A stretch of DNA of 64,000 bases from Haemophilus influenzae (GCA_923172585.1 OV298644.1:823427-887426), one strand, 5' to 3'. Positions 41,176-52,206 are shown, counted from the first letter of the stretch. Notes: generated by a model from the letters alone, not told the origin. Numbers and translations: made by a program.

Positions 41176-41483
41176 TGTCAGAAGAGAAGCCATTAAAAGT
41201 GAGCTATTCAAAACAATTTGTAAGAGATTTAACTGATTTAGCTAAACGATCCCCCAATGTGTTAATTGGCTCAAAATACATTACTGCAATATACTGTTTA
41301 TTAAATCGTTTATCTTTACCCGAAAACTACCAAGATCACGCATTAGTAGGAGAGTGGAAAGGTTATCGAGATTGCCATATTCAAGGTGATTTGGTACTGA
41401 TTTACCAATACGTTATACAGGATGAATTTGATGAATTGAAATTTTCTCGTTTAAATACACACTCACAAACCGCTTTAAAATAG
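41175..41483 (+). CDS. YafQ/RelE-type mRNA interferase toxin
   Basis: A 102-residue toxin of the YafQ branch of RelE ribonucleases, which cut mRNA on the ribosome. The family features are YSKQFVRDL near the N-terminus, LPENYQDHALVGEWKGYRDCHI (residues about 59-80, shown here in part), DLVLIYQY and a C-terminal THS that includes the usual catalytic His region. It overlaps the antitoxin by one base. The pair is complete and looks functional, between two decayed genes. Confidence 0.88.
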   Translation: MSEEKPLKVSYSKQFVRDLTDLAKRSPNVLIGSKYITAIYCLLNRLSLPENYQDHALVGEWKGYRDCHIQGDLVLIYQYVIQDEFDELKFSRLNTHSQTALK

Positions 41484-41539
41484 AAATAATCTTAAACAAT
41501 AATCCGCACGTAAAATGTGCGGATTATTTTTACAATAGA

Positions 41540-44500
41540 TTAAAACTCAAACTGAACAGACATTCTGTAATTTCTGCCAGGTGCGTAGAAGCGGTTTAAG
41601 CCTTTACCTGTTGCTGTATCTACTCGGTTAATGGTGCCAAGATGACGAATAGAGCGAGCAGAGTCCCAAGTGAGATATTTTTTATTGGTTAAATTATATA
41701 CACCAGCGGTAAATGTAAGATTTTTAATTGGTTTCCAATAAGCAATCGTATCGATCACTGTATAGCGATTATTACACCATAATCTGCGAGAATCTTTTAC
41801 TTCTTTGCCATTTGCTGTTGATGCATTCACCTCTTTTTCATTGCCATAAATCTTTTCTTTTCGTTGAACCATACTTGTCAATTGAGAATTAAAGCTGTCT
41901 TTTGCTTTTTTGGCTGCAACATTAGTGATATACACATCCATTCCCCATTTTTTGCTTGGTGCATCATAGCCAATATTATATACCGATGTGGTTGGTTGTA
42001 AGGCATTCATAGGCTGAGCTTTAGGAGCAATAGCCGTATCTGTGTTTATTTATTAATTCAAAAATTCTTCATATTTTGGATTTAATCCATTGTCTTTAAT
42101 TCTTCCTTTTTGATAGGTAAATTTATAACCCAAATGGAATCCTTGTAGTTTTTCAAACAAATCGCCCATTTCAAGACGTGAAGCAATTTCGATACCTCTG
42201 ACTCTTGCTCGATCTCGATTTTGGTTCTGATGGAACGGATAAGTGATAGCAGAGCCTTCTTCAATAGGACGTTCGCCTACTTCTACTAAGTCAATAAAAT
42301 TACGGTAATCGTTTTGGAATGCATTTAACGTAATATAACTGGTTTTTTTATAAAAAGTAAACGCAACTTCTTTTGTTTTTGAGGTTTCAGCTTTTAAATC
42401 CGTATTAGGATGAATGGAAAATTCCGGATGTTTAAATGTCATATAAATTTCATCAGAGGTTGGCGCACGAAAACCATTGGCGTATTTAAGCTGTACACGA
42501 AGCCAATTTGTGGGATCAAGATTTAACCCTAAATTGTAAGAATGATGTTTATAGTCAGTTTTGCGTAATAACAGGGCAAGATTGTCTTTAAAATTTTGTT
42601 TATAACACTCTGAATTGTAGTGTCAATCTTTATATCCTGTAGGAATATTACTGCCATAAACATAGTCGTCTTTGGCAAATTTTTTAAATAGCCCAGTAAT
42701 TAATCCATTAGGAACGGGAATTTTTTCGTCATAACTAGGCAAATATTTTACGTGGTCATAGCGATAATTTAAATCTAGCCCTAGCCAAGAGGTAAGTTGC
42801 ACATTATCTCCAAAATACAACACATTATTTTTAGTGGTAACAGGGATTAAATAAGTGTCCTTGTCATTATCATAATTAATTAAAGCACATCCATATGCAC
42901 TATAACTAGGTTCTGGATTACGTTCACCAGGCAATTTTCCATTCTCTCCTCTAGCGCAGAAAAAGTAGTCAGCCCACCATTGCACATTGGCTGCAGTATT
43001 GTATTCGTGATTCACCATACTCTTTAGTGTTTTTTCATAAAAACCACCATATTTTAAACTGTGTTGAGTATTCCAAAGGCTAAATTCTTTATCTAAATCA
43101 AGTTTAATTTGTTGGGTATTGGTATTTAAATCACGATCATTGACGAAGTCTGTACTATAGCCAAAGCTTTTTGGGAATAAAAAACGTGCGGATTCTTCGA
43201 TTGAGGCCAACTCCCCCATATGATGGGTTTCCCTTTGTCAGTGGAATTTCCCCATATTTTTTACCATTGTAATGTTTTAAATGGTAATTTTTCGCTCTTC
43301 ATAATGTTATTTAAAGTTACATTGATCATATTTTTCAACCAAAACTCTAAATTTTTTTTCACAATTTAATTTTTCGCAATCAATTAAGACCGAATCAAGT
43401 GAGCCTCCTGTGGTATCTACATCCTTACTAACATCTTGATTATTTTTTTTTTTAAATCTATGCTAGTAGCCATCATTTGTGCTTGTAAGTTCATGATTAT
43501 CTTTATCTACAATCTTATAAACTCCCTCCTCTTCTACTAAATGTAGCCCTTGCGGATTAAGTACACCAGAACAAGTGGATTGATGACAATACTCATCAGA
43601 ACGTGCTTTATTGGTAATTTTTTGTGAAGAATAACTTAGTTTTATATGATCCCAAAAAGGGGTTTGACTGAAATTTTCATAACTAAATTGAATATTTTTT
43701 CGTTTGGATTGATCGTTAATAAGTCGTTCACCATATTTTTCATTGCTATTTTTGCTATATGGTGAAGAATATAAGACAAATCCATACCCTTTGTTTCTAA
43801 AGTAGAATCATCTAATGCCACACTCAAGCGATGGTTTTCATTAGGCTGAAAGCCCAATTTTATTAATGTGCTTTGGCGGGTAATTTGATAAGGATCGGCT
43901 TTTTCACGGGTAGGACCAACCTTACTTAAATCAGCCTGTTTATTGGGATAAATTTTATAATCGTAGTTTTCTATTTCGTGCCCATCACGTTTTGTATCAA
44001 CGACTAAAATATCAAATTTTTTAGAACGTCCAGCTAATGTAAGTGTCTTAAGGTTTTGATTATTCATTGTTTGATAGCCACGTTTATAGGAAAGATAATA
44101 ATCTTTATCTATCAGATAATCTCGAGCATCTTTAGTTTCAAATATAACAGAGCCACCCAATGCGCCACTACCGGATTTTAAGGAGTCAGCACCTTTGGTA
44201 ATAGTTGCTGTTTTAACATTTTCAATTTCAATGCTATTGCGAGTATTATTAAAATTGCCATAACCTTCAAATAATTCCTTAAATCCTTGAGAGCTTAAGG
44301 TTTCAGCTTGACGAAGCCCATCAACCATAATACCTACGCGGTTTTCATCAACCCCTCGAACGGCATAACCACTTGCACCTGTTCTACCAGTTTCAACTAC
44401 CGTAATACCTGTTTCATAGCGAACCAGATCACGAGAATCAGATGCTTGCTGTTTCGCTAATTTTTTGGCTAAAATTTGCGTTTCCCCGACTTTTTTCTCT

Positions 44501-44772
44501 TTGATATTAATATTTTCTGATGAACCTGAAACATTAATTTGTTCTAGTTGTTCAGAAACATTACTATTTTGGTTGATTGGTTGGTTCCTTGATTAATTAT
44601 TTGATTGATTGACTAAATATTGGTTGGAAGATTGATTGATTTTTATTGGTTGGTTGGTTGGTTGGTTGGTTGGTTGGTTGGTTGGTTGGTTGGTTGGGCA
44701 GCATAGGCTGTGCTTGCATTTAATGCAAATGCAATAGAGCAAGCAAGCAGGCTGAATTTAAAGTTGGTCATA
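41540..44772 (-). pseudogene. hgpB: TonB-dependent hemoglobin/haptoglobin receptor, CCAA-repeat gene, decayed
   Basis: This is an H. influenzae Hgp-type outer-membrane receptor for hemoglobin and hemoglobin-haptoglobin. The signal peptide ([17 protein letters not shown]) leads into CCAA repeats that encode PTNQ units. The TonB box region, the plug ([28 protein letters not shown]) and the barrel follow, ending with the terminal aromatic motif YRMSVQFEF. The gene is broken many times. TAA falls at codon 5 because of an extra T. With 13 CCAA units the frame stops just after the tract. Further shifts lie near 43760, 43240, 42620 and 42055, the last with two in-frame TAA. Some could be sequence errors, but the number suggests real decay. 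A Fur box precedes it. Confidence 0.88.
44646..44697 (-). repeat. (CCAA)13 phase-variation tract of the hgp gene
   Basis: Thirteen perfect CCAA units on the coding strand, just after the signal peptide. A degenerate CCAA/CAAT zone continues to about 44570. Unit-number change shifts the reading frame, the classical on/off switch of this gene family. Confidence 0.97.
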
Positions 44773-44788
44773 GGTTTCCTTATTTTTT

Positions 44789-44807
44789 TTAATGATAATA
44801 ATTATTA
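44789..44807. promoter_or_regulatory. Fur box upstream of hgpB
   Basis: TTTAATGATAATAATTATT matches the 19-base Fur consensus at 15 positions, 17 bases before the hgpB start. Iron repression of the receptor gene is expected. Confidence 0.7.
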
Positions 44808-45073
44808 TACATATTAAATAATTGAATTTATTTAATCAATATCAAAAAAAAGTATAATAAGTACAAAATCCTAATTGCTTTGTATGAGCATAAAAGAAAA
44901 TCATTTTTGACCGCACTTTTGTTTGTAAGTCGTATTTTAAAATCATCAAAATGCAATTTTTAATCACTCTTTTATCGACTGCGTAGATTTCTTTCGTTAT
45001 AATTGAGCGTCTTTTTATTTAACAAACGTGTTCGGTGTGGATTTGACCGAGTGCAAATTAATTGAGGTAACAA
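44808..45073. other. Divergent promoter region of hgpB and tig
   Basis: Apart from the Fur box and one uptake signal near 44910, I see only AT-rich DNA that should hold the tig and hgpB promoters. No repeat or small gene is supported. Confidence 0.5.
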
Positions 45074-46372
45074 ATGTCATTAAATATTGAAACAACTCAA
45101 GGTTTAGAACGCCGCGTAGCGATTACCGTTCCAACTGAAATTGTCTCTAAAGCCGTTCGTGAAGAATTTAAACGTGCTGCAAAAAATGTGCGCGTAGATG
45201 GTTTCCGTAAAGGTCATGTTCCTGCCCATATCATTGAACAACGTTTTGGTGCGTCAATTCGTCAAGATGTATTAAACGATTTATTACCACGTCATTTTTT
45301 TGATGCTGTTATTGCAGAAAAAATTAATATTGCAGGTCGTCCAACTTTTGCTATTGAAACTTTTGAAGAAGGTAAAGACTTAGTTTTCACTGCAACTTTC
45401 GAGGTTTATCCAGAAGTTAAATTACAAGGTTTAGAAAATATCAAAGTTGAAAAACCAACTGTTGAAATCACGGAAGCTGACATTGATAAAATGATCGATG
45501 TGTTACGTAAACAACAAGCTACTTGGGCTGAAAGTCAAGATGTTGTAAAAGCAGATGATCGTGTCACTATTGATTTTGTTGGCTCTGTCGATGGCGAAGA
45601 ATTTGAAGGTGGTAAAGCTACTGACTTTGTATTATTTATGGGTCAAGGTCGTATGATTCCGGGTTTTGAAGAAGGAATTGTTGGTCATAAAGCAGGTGAG
45701 CAATTTGATATTGATGTGACTTTCCCAGCGGAATACCACGCAGAAAACTTGAAAGGTAAAGCTGCAAAATTTGCGATCACTTTGAAAAAAGTCGAAAATA
45801 TGGTGTTGCCTGAATTAACAGATGAATTTGTTGCTAAATTTGGCCCTAATACTAAGTCTGTTGCTGATTTGCGTGCAGAAATCCGTAAAAATATGGAACG
45901 TGAATTGAAAAATGCGTTAGTTTCTCGTGTTAAACAACAAGTAATCAATGGTTTAATTGAACAAAATCCGATTGATGTGCCAGCTTCTGCAGTAGAAGAA
46001 GAAATTAATGTATTACGCAATCAAGCAGCTCAACGTTTTGGCGGTAATGCACAACAAACTGCACAGTTACCACGTGAATTATTTGAAGCTGAAGCAACTC
46101 GTCGTGTTCAAGTAGGTTTATTATTCTCTGAAGTGATTAAATCTAATGAATTAAAAGCTGATGAAGAACGCGCTAAAGCAATGATTGCAGATATTGCATC
46201 AGCTTACGAGCAGCCAGCAGAAGTTGTGGAATATTACAGCAAAAACGAAGAGTTAATGAATAATATTCGCAATGTAGTATTGGAAGAACAAGCTGTTGAT
46301 GCAGTACTTGCAAAAGCACAAGTAACAGAAAAAGTTTCTTCATTCGATGAAATTATGAATCCACAAGCATAA
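45074..46372 (+). CDS. tig: Trigger factor
   Basis: Trigger factor is the ribosome-bound chaperone and prolyl isomerase. The 432 residues (E. coli 432) show the ribosome-binding signature [17 protein letters not shown] at about 43-59, the FKBP-like domain ([30 protein letters not shown]) at 150-245 and the long helical C-terminal arms. Downstream are clpP and clpX, the same order as in E. coli. Confidence 0.97.
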   Translation: MSLNIETTQGLERRVAITVPTEIVSKAVREEFKRAAKNVRVDGFRKGHVPAHIIEQRFGASIRQDVLNDLLPRHFFDAVIAEKINIAGRPTFAIETFEEGKDLVFTATFEVYPEVKLQGLENIKVEKPTVEITEADIDKMIDVLRKQQATWAESQDVVKADDRVTIDFVGSVDGEEFEGGKATDFVLFMGQGRMIPGFEEGIVGHKAGEQFDIDVTFPAEYHAENLKGKAAKFAITLKKVENMVLPELTDEFVAKFGPNTKSVADLRAEIRKNMERELKNALVSRVKQQVINGLIEQNPIDVPASAVEEEINVLRNQAAQRFGGNAQQTAQLPRELFEAEATRRVQVGLLFSEVIKSNELKADEERAKAMIADIASAYEQPAEVVEYYSKNEELMNNIRNVVLEEQAVDAVLAKAQVTEKVSSFDEIMNPQA

Positions 46373-46396
46373 TAAGTAATATCATTATGATTGAAT

Positions 46397-46439
46397 AAAA
46401 GTGCGGTCGCTCTTTCTAATAAAAGCGATCGCATTTTTA
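46397..46439 (+). terminator. Terminator after tig
   Basis: TGCGGTCGCT pairs with AGCGATCGCA (one G-T pair), followed by TTTTTAT. Part of the left arm is an uptake signal. Confidence 0.8.
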
Positions 46440-46495
46440 TTTGTGGGTTATTTACGATAAAATAATTAGCAGTTTTAGATGAAAAAGGTAAGAAA

Positions 46496-47077
46496 ATGAG
46501 TGTAATTCCTATGGTAGTTGAACAGACTTCGCGTGGCGAACGTTCGTACGACATTTATTCCCGTTTATTAAAAGAACGTGTGATTTTCCTAAGTGGAGAA
46601 GTGGAAGATCGTATGGCAAATTTAATTGTGGCACAGCTTCTTTTTTTAGAATCGGAAGATCCAACTAAAGATATTAATATTTATATTAACTCTCCGGGCG
46701 GTTCTGTGACCGCAGGTATGGCAATTTACGACACAATGCAATTTATTAAGCCAGATATTCGCACTCTTTGTATTGGTCAGGCTTGTTCAATGGGCGCATT
46801 CTTACTTGCTGGCGGAACCGCTGGCAAACGAGCTGCGTTACCCAATGCGCGAGTGATGATCCATCAACCTTTGGGTGGTTTCCGTGGTCAAGCATCAGAT
46901 ATTCAAATTCACGCACAAGAAATTTTGAAAATTAAACACACCTTAAATGATCGTTTAGCATTCCATACTGGACAAAGTATTGAGCGTATTGAGAAAGATA
47001 CTGACCGTGATAATTTTATGTCAGCTGAAGAAGCACAAGCGTATGGTTTGGTGGATGAAGTCTTGGTTAAACGTTAA
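46496..47077 (+). CDS. clpP: ATP-dependent Clp protease proteolytic subunit
   Basis: ClpP is the barrel-shaped serine protease core. The 193 residues contain the catalytic Ser98 in [14 protein letters not shown] and His123 in MIHQPLGG, with the Asp near residue 172 ([13 protein letters not shown]). The start [19 protein letters not shown] matches the E. coli processed form closely and has an AAGG site upstream. clpX follows after nine bases. Confidence 0.97.
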   Translation: MSVIPMVVEQTSRGERSYDIYSRLLKERVIFLSGEVEDRMANLIVAQLLFLESEDPTKDINIYINSPGGSVTAGMAIYDTMQFIKPDIRTLCIGQACSMGAFLLAGGTAGKRAALPNARVMIHQPLGGFRGQASDIQIHAQEILKIKHTLNDRLAFHTGQSIERIEKDTDRDNFMSAEEAQAYGLVDEVLVKR

Positions 47078-47086
47078 GGGTATATA

Positions 47087-48322
47087 ATGACAGACAAAGA
47101 TAAAGATTTGCACTGCTCTTTTTGCGGAAAGGAAAAAGGCGAAGTAGATAGATTAATTGCTGGCACAGACGGTTATATTTGTAATGAATGTATTGAACTT
47201 TGTCACTCAATGCTTGAAGAAAGTCATGATAAAAATTTAGAGGAAAGTGCGGTAGAAAATGAAGAAAAATTACCAACGCCTCACGAAATTCGCGCTCATC
47301 TAGATGATTATGTTATCGGTCAAGATTATGCGAAAAAAGTGCTTTCTGTGGCAGTTTATAATCATTATAAACGCTTGCGAACTAACTATGAAAGCAATGA
47401 TGTAGAGCTTGGTAAAAGTAATATTTTACTTATAGGCCCTACAGGTAGCGGAAAAACGTTACTTGCGCAAACATTAGCTCGTCGTTTAAATGTACCCTTT
47501 GCGATGGCGGATGCAACCACATTAACGGAAGCTGGTTATGTGGGGGAAGATGTGGAGAATGTGTTACAGAAACTTTTGCAAAATTGTGAATACGATACTG
47601 AAAAAGCAGAGAAAGGCATTATTTATATTGATGAAATTGATAAAATTAGCCGTAAATCGGAAGGCACATCAATTACTCGAGATGTTTCAGGAGAGGGGGT
47701 GCAACAGGCTTTATTAAAACTTATTGAAGGTACAATCGCTTCCATTCCACCTCAAGGCGGTCGTAAACATCCACAACAAGAAATGGTAAAATTGGATACG
47801 TCTAAAATTCTCTTTATTTGCGGCGGTGCATTTGCAGGATTAGATAAAATTATTGATAAACGCACTCAAACCAGTACGAGTATTGGTTTTAATGCCAAAG
47901 TTGAAAAAGATGAAAAACAACAATCTCTTTCTGAATTATTCCGTCAAGTTGAACCTGATGATTTAATGAAATTTGGTTTAATTCCAGAATTTATTGGACG
48001 CTTGCCAATGATTGCCCCATTAAGTGAATTAGACGAAGATGCGCTGATACAAATTCTCACAAAACCAAAAAACGCATTAATTAAACAATATCAAGCCTTA
48101 TTTGGATTGGAAAAAGTAGAATTGGATTTCACACCAGAAGCATTAAAAGCAATGGCGAAAAAAGCACTTGAAAGAAAAACGGGTGCGCGTGGCTTACGTT
48201 CTATCGTAGAATCAGTGTTGTTAGATACAATGTATGATCTACCGTCTCTTGAGAATTTACAAAAAGTTATCGTTGATGAATCGACAATTGTAGATAATCT
48301 TGCACCAAAATTAGAATATTAG
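47087..48322 (+). CDS. clpX: ATP-dependent Clp protease ATP-binding subunit ClpX
   Basis: ClpX unfolds substrates for ClpP. The 411 residues have an N-terminal zinc-binding domain with four Cys (CSFCGKEK at about 9-16 and ICNECIELC), the AAA+ module with Walker [12 protein letters not shown], Walker [11 protein letters not shown], the GYVGED pore loop and the C-terminal sensor 2 [11 protein letters not shown]. It follows clpP immediately and must be cotranscribed. Confidence 0.97.
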   Translation: MTDKDKDLHCSFCGKEKGEVDRLIAGTDGYICNECIELCHSMLEESHDKNLEESAVENEEKLPTPHEIRAHLDDYVIGQDYAKKVLSVAVYNHYKRLRTNYESNDVELGKSNILLIGPTGSGKTLLAQTLARRLNVPFAMADATTLTEAGYVGEDVENVLQKLLQNCEYDTEKAEKGIIYIDEIDKISRKSEGTSITRDVSGEGVQQALLKLIEGTIASIPPQGGRKHPQQEMVKLDTSKILFICGGAFAGLDKIIDKRTQTSTSIGFNAKVEKDEKQQSLSELFRQVEPDDLMKFGLIPEFIGRLPMIAPLSELDEDALIQILTKPKNALIKQYQALFGLEKVELDFTPEALKAMAKKALERKTGARGLRSIVESVLLDTMYDLPSLENLQKVIVDESTIVDNLAPKLEY

Positions 48323-48465
48323 ATTTAATCGCAAAAGTGCGGTTGTTTTCGCCAGATTTTCTATGTTGATGCTTATTTTCAATAGGCAAGGCGAAAAGAA
48401 AATGCTACAATCGCACGTTCTTATGGCATTATTCTTACATTTCCATTTAAAACGGATTCAATTCT

Positions 48466-48882
48466 ATGGCAACCGAAATTGTTGATAAAAAGAAAAATAC
48501 GCAAGAAGTGATCGTTGAAGGCAAATCTAAAGGTTTAAATACATTCCTTTGGGTTTTAGTTGTGATCTTTTTTGCTGCTGCGGCAATTGGGAATATTTAT
48601 TTCCAACAAATCTATTCTTTACCGATTCGTGTTATTGGTATGGCTATTGCATTAGTCATTGCATTTATTTTAGCGGCAATTACTAATCAAGGAACAAAAG
48701 CACGTGCGTTCTTTAATGACTCTCGAACAGAAGCGCGTAAAGTCGTATAGCCAACCCGTGCTGAAGCGCGTCAAACAACATTGATCGTTATCGGGGTAAC
48801 AATGATTGCTTCTCTCTTCTTTTGGGCAGTAGATTCGATTATTGTGACAGTGATTAATTTCTTAACTGATTTGAGATTCTAA
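48466..48882 (+). pseudogene. secE: Preprotein translocase subunit SecE, internal TAG as read
   Basis: SecE is the essential clamp of the SecYEG channel. The 138-residue frame has three membrane segments, as in E. coli SecE. The conserved cytoplasmic motif that normally reads ARKV-x-WPTR appears here with TAG at 48748-48750 in place of the Trp codon TGG. The frame downstream (PTRAEARQTT, then the third membrane segment ending LTDLRF) is intact. Because termination here would remove the essential half of the protein, a base error is the best explanation; suppression or a mutant source is the alternative. It is directly followed by nusG, one base after the stop, the universal secE-nusG pair. 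Confidence 0.95.
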
Positions 48883-48883
48883 A

Positions 48884-49441
48884 ATGACTGAAGAAACAAC
48901 AGTATCAAAAAAACGTTGGTATGTATTACAAGCGTTTTCTGGCTTTGAAAGTCGTGTAGCTCTAACTTTACGTGAATACATCAAACAACAACAAATGGAA
49001 GATCAATTTGGTGAAGTTTTAGTGCCAACTGAAGAAGTAGTGGAAAATGTAGCAGGTAAACGTCGCAAAAGTGAACGTAAATTTTTTCCAGGTTATGTAC
49101 TTGTAGAAATGGAAATGAATGATGAAACTTGGCATTTAGTAAAAAGTGTGCCAAGAGTGATGGGTTTTATCGGTGGTACACCAGATAAACCTGCACCTAT
49201 TTCCAAACGTGAAGCGGATACTATTTTAAATCGTCTTGAACAAAATACTGATAAACCTCGTCATCGTAATGAATATCATCCAGGTGAGGAAGTTCGTGTG
49301 ACTGAAGGACCATTTGCTGATTTTAATGGTACAGTAGAAGAAGTGGATTATGAAAAAGGTCGCTTAAAAGTGTCTGTATCAATCTTTGGCCGTGCTACAC
49401 CAGTTGAGCTTGAATTTGGTCAAGTTGAAAAAATACACTAA
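48884..49441 (+). CDS. nusG: Transcription termination/antitermination factor NusG
   Basis: NusG binds RNA polymerase and couples it to Rho or the ribosome, and takes part in rRNA antitermination. The 185 residues (E. coli 181) contain the NGN domain ([26 protein letters not shown]) and the C-terminal KOW domain ([20 protein letters not shown]). It is cotranscribed with secE and ends at a strong uptake-signal terminator. Confidence 0.97.
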   Translation: MTEETTVSKKRWYVLQAFSGFESRVALTLREYIKQQQMEDQFGEVLVPTEEVVENVAGKRRKSERKFFPGYVLVEMEMNDETWHLVKSVPRVMGFIGGTPDKPAPISKREADTILNRLEQNTDKPRHRNEYHPGEEVRVTEGPFADFNGTVEEVDYEKGRLKVSVSIFGRATPVELEFGQVEKIH

Positions 49442-49457
49442 GAAATGATTAAAATAT

Positions 49458-49485
49458 AACCGCACTTTTGTAGTGCGGTTTTTTG
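49458..49485 (+). terminator. Terminator after nusG
   Basis: AACCGCACT (49458-49466) pairs with AGTGCGGTT (49472-49480), followed by TTTT. It is an inverted uptake-signal pair. Confidence 0.9.
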
Positions 49486-49591
49486 TTTTTAATGTTTGTT
49501 GAAACAGCATAAAAGAGTGTTTTTATACACAAAATTTGTTGTTATTTCACAAATTAGGTAGAATAATCCCATATTTATGTAAGGATTAAAA

Positions 49592-50344
49592 ATGAAAACA
49601 AAGGCAATTTTGACCGCACTTTTGGGTGCCATTGCACTAACAGGTTGTGCAAATAACAACGACACGAAACAAGCGAGTGAGCGTAATGATTCCCTTGAAG
49701 ACTTCAATCGAACAATGTGGAAATTTAACTATAATGTTATAGATCGCTATGTGCTAGAACCCGCTGCAAAAGGTTGGAATAACTATGTGCCTAAGCCGAT
49801 TTCTTCTGGTCTTGCTGGCATCGCAAATAATCTTGATGAGCCAGTCAGTTTCATAAACCGATTAATTGAAGGTGAACCGAAAAAAGCATTTGTTCACTTT
49901 AATCGCTTTTGGATTAACACTGTATTTGGACTAGGTGGTTTTATTGATTTTGCGAGCGCAAGCAAAGAATTACGCATAGATAATCAACGTGGATTTGGGG
50001 AAACTTTAGGCAGTTACGGCGTAGATGCTGGCACTTATATTGTGCTACCGATTTATAATGCAACAACACCACGCCAATTAACGGGTGCAGTGGTTGATGC
50101 GGCTTATATGTATCCATTCTGGCAATGGGTTGGTGGTCCGTGGGCATTAGTGAAATATGGTGTGCAAGCTGTGGATGCCCGTGCGAAAAATCTCAATAAT
50201 GCAGAATTGTTACGTCAAGCTCAAGATCCATATATCACGTTCCGAGAAGCTTATTACCAAAATTTACAATTTAAAGTAAACGATGGGAAATTAGTCGAAA
50301 GCAAAGAATCACTTCCCGATGACATACTAAAAGAAATTGATTAA
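49592..50344 (+). CDS. mlaA: Outer-membrane lipoprotein MlaA (VacJ)
   Basis: MlaA removes misplaced phospholipid from the outer leaflet of the outer membrane and passes it to the Mla system; its level is known to affect serum resistance and vesiculation in this species. The 250 residues start with a lipoprotein signal ending GAIALTGC (Cys19). The family core follows: DSLEDFNRTMWKFNY, PISSGLAGIANNLDEPVSF and FWINTVFGLGGFIDFA. The signal peptide codons contain an uptake signal (ILTALLG). It is followed closely by ridA, with the signal AAGTGCGGT between them. Confidence 0.95.
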   Translation: MKTKAILTALLGAIALTGCANNNDTKQASERNDSLEDFNRTMWKFNYNVIDRYVLEPAAKGWNNYVPKPISSGLAGIANNLDEPVSFINRLIEGEPKKAFVHFNRFWINTVFGLGGFIDFASASKELRIDNQRGFGETLGSYGVDAGTYIVLPIYNATTPRQLTGAVVDAAYMYPFWQWVGGPWALVKYGVQAVDARAKNLNNAELLRQAQDPYITFREAYYQNLQFKVNDGKLVESKESLPDDILKEID

Positions 50345-50396
50345 TAAACAGAAAAGTGCGGTAAAAATTACCCATTTTTTATCAACTAAGGAGAAA

Positions 50397-50789
50397 ATGA
50401 TGACTCAAATTATTCATACTGAAAAAGCACCGGCAGCCATTGGCCCTTATGTTCAAGCGGTTGATCTTGGCAATCTAGTTTTAACCTCAGGGCAAATTCC
50501 AGTGAATCCTGCAACAGGCGAAGTGCCAGCTGACATCGTTGCACAAGCACGCCAATCTTTAGAAAACGTGAAAGCGATTATCGAGAAAGCAGGTTTAACC
50601 GCAGCCGATATTGTAAAAACAACGGTTTTCGTGAAAGATCTTAATGATTTTGCTGCGGTTAATGCAGAATACGAACGTTTCTTTAAAGAAAATAATCATC
50701 CTAACTTCCCTGCTCGTTCTTGCGTAGAAGTTGCGCGTTTACCAAAAGATGTGGGATTAGAAATTGAAGCGATTGCAGTAAGAAAATAA
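50397..50789 (+). CDS. ridA: RidA family 2-iminobutanoate/2-iminopropanoate deaminase
   Basis: RidA hydrolyses reactive enamine and imine intermediates released by pyridoxal-phosphate enzymes such as threonine dehydratase. The 130-residue protein has AAIGPYVQAV, SGQIPVNPATGEV, TTVFVKDLNDFAAVN and FPARSCVEVARLPK, with the substrate-binding Arg near 106. The start at 50397 (MMTQIIHTEKAP) follows AAGGAG; the longer frame from 50337 overlaps mlaA and is unlikely. Confidence 0.95.
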   Translation: MMTQIIHTEKAPAAIGPYVQAVDLGNLVLTSGQIPVNPATGEVPADIVAQARQSLENVKAIIEKAGLTAADIVKTTVFVKDLNDFAAVNAEYERFFKENNHPNFPARSCVEVARLPKDVGLEIEAIAVRK

Positions 50790-50813
50790 TTTTCTGTTTG
50801 GTAATTTCTGCTT

Positions 50814-50858
50814 AAAAAAGTGCGGTCATAAACTCGCATGTTTTTGACCGCACTTTTT
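50814..50858. terminator. Terminator after ridA
   Basis: AAAAAAGTGCGGTCA pairs with TGACCGCACTTTTT around a loop, an inverted uptake-signal pair. Confidence 0.9.
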
Positions 50859-50958
50859 GTTTGTATGCTGATAACAAAAATTTTACATTACACCTTGAAT
50901 TTTTTGTGAATTTTCCTCACTAAGGAAATACTTAACCCTAACTTTGAGAGAACACATT

Positions 50959-51810
50959 ATGATGCGTATTCTTCTTTTCTTGGCAACCAATATGGCTGTA
51001 ATGCTGGTATTAGGTATTATTTTAAGTGTGACTGGAATTGCAGGAAATAGCACTGGCGGTATTTTAATTATGGCTTTGCTATTTGGTTTTGCTGGCTCAT
51101 TAATTTCCTTATTCCTGTCTAAAACGATGGCATTACGTTCTGTAGATGGAGAAGTGATTACTCAACCTCGTAATCAAACTGAACGTTGGTTAATTGATAC
51201 CGTTAGTCGCCAAGCGCAGAAAGCGGGTATTCCTATGCCAGACGTGGCGATTTATCATTCACCCGATGTGAATGCTTTTGCGACAGGCGCAACGAAAAGC
51301 AATTCTTTGGTGGCAGTTAGTACGGGATTATTAAACAACATGACAGAGGCTGAAGCTGAAGCTGTTTTAGCGCACGAAATTTCCCATATTTCCAATGGGG
51401 ATATGGTGACGATGGCGTTATTGCAAGGCGTATTAAATACTTTCGTGATTTTCTTATCTCGCGTTATTGCAACGGCGGTAGCAAGTTCGCGTAACAATAA
51501 TGGAGAAGAAACGCGCAGTTCAGGTATTTATTTCTTGGTTTCGATGGTATTGGAAATGCTCTTTGGTGTGCTTGCGAGTATTATCGCAATGTGGTTCTCG
51601 CGCTACCGCGAATTTCGTGCAGATGCTGGTTCCGCAAGTTTAGCAGGCAAAGAAAAGATGATTATGGCATTGCAACGTTTGCAACAACTTCACGAACCCC
51701 AAAATCTTGAAGGTTCTTTAAATGCCTTTATGATTAATGGTAAACGCAGCGAGCTCTTTATGAGCCATCCACCACTCGAAAAGCGTATTGAAGCCTTACG
51801 TAATCTTTAA
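50959..51810 (+). CDS. htpX: Membrane metalloprotease HtpX
   Basis: HtpX is the inner-membrane zinc protease for membrane-protein quality control. The 283 residues (E. coli 293) begin [14 protein letters not shown] with two N-terminal membrane segments. The zinc motif HEISH is at 139-143 and the downstream ligand Glu lies in [11 protein letters not shown]. Two further membrane segments follow the active site. The ATG at 50959 fits the E. coli start; the TTG at 50944 is not needed. Confidence 0.95.
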   Translation: MMRILLFLATNMAVMLVLGIILSVTGIAGNSTGGILIMALLFGFAGSLISLFLSKTMALRSVDGEVITQPRNQTERWLIDTVSRQAQKAGIPMPDVAIYHSPDVNAFATGATKSNSLVAVSTGLLNNMTEAEAEAVLAHEISHISNGDMVTMALLQGVLNTFVIFLSRVIATAVASSRNNNGEETRSSGIYFLVSMVLEMLFGVLASIIAMWFSRYREFRADAGSASLAGKEKMIMALQRLQQLHEPQNLEGSLNAFMINGKRSELFMSHPPLEKRIEALRNL

Positions 51811-51851
51811 AAATTATAAAAAATCGACCGCACTTTAATGAGGTCGATGTT

Positions 51852-52091
51852 TTATTTTCCTCTTTTCACCCAATATTTGAACGGGGGCTTTTCCACTTCA
51901 CTTTGCAGTAATGTGTGATCCATAAATTGACAGAAACTTGGAATATCTCTTGTTGTTGCAGGATCGTCAGCAATAATCAAAAGTATTTCTCCATCGTTAA
52001 GATGACGAATATTTTTACGAACAAGCATGACAGGTTCTGGGCAACGTAATCCTAAAGTATTTAGGGTTTGTGTGACGGAAATTTCAGACAT
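51852..52091 (-). CDS. tusA: TusA-like sulfurtransferase
   Basis: TusA relays sulfur to the TusBCD complex for 2-thiouridine synthesis in tRNA. The 79-residue protein has the family signature [17 protein letters not shown] with the sulfur-carrying Cys17, and [19 protein letters not shown]. The start at 52091 (MSEISVTQ) agrees with the family length (81 aa in E. coli). It is a single gene on the minus strand. Confidence 0.92.
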   Translation of the reverse strand: MSEISVTQTLNTLGLRCPEPVMLVRKNIRHLNDGEILLIIADDPATTRDIPSFCQFMDHTLLQSEVEKPPFKYWVKRGK

Positions 52092-52206
52092 ATTCTTTTT
52101 TCTTTTGAAAAACAGAGCCATATCATACCGCACTTACGGCAAAATTTCGACAAATCCCAGTCATCAGTGATAGACTAGTGTCATTGAAATTACCTTGAAA
52201 AAAGAA

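Noticed and set aside
44570-44697. TTGG repeat array considered as a CRISPR or satellite
   Set aside because: Units are four bases with no spacers and lie in frame after an Hgp signal peptide; it is a phase-variation tract.
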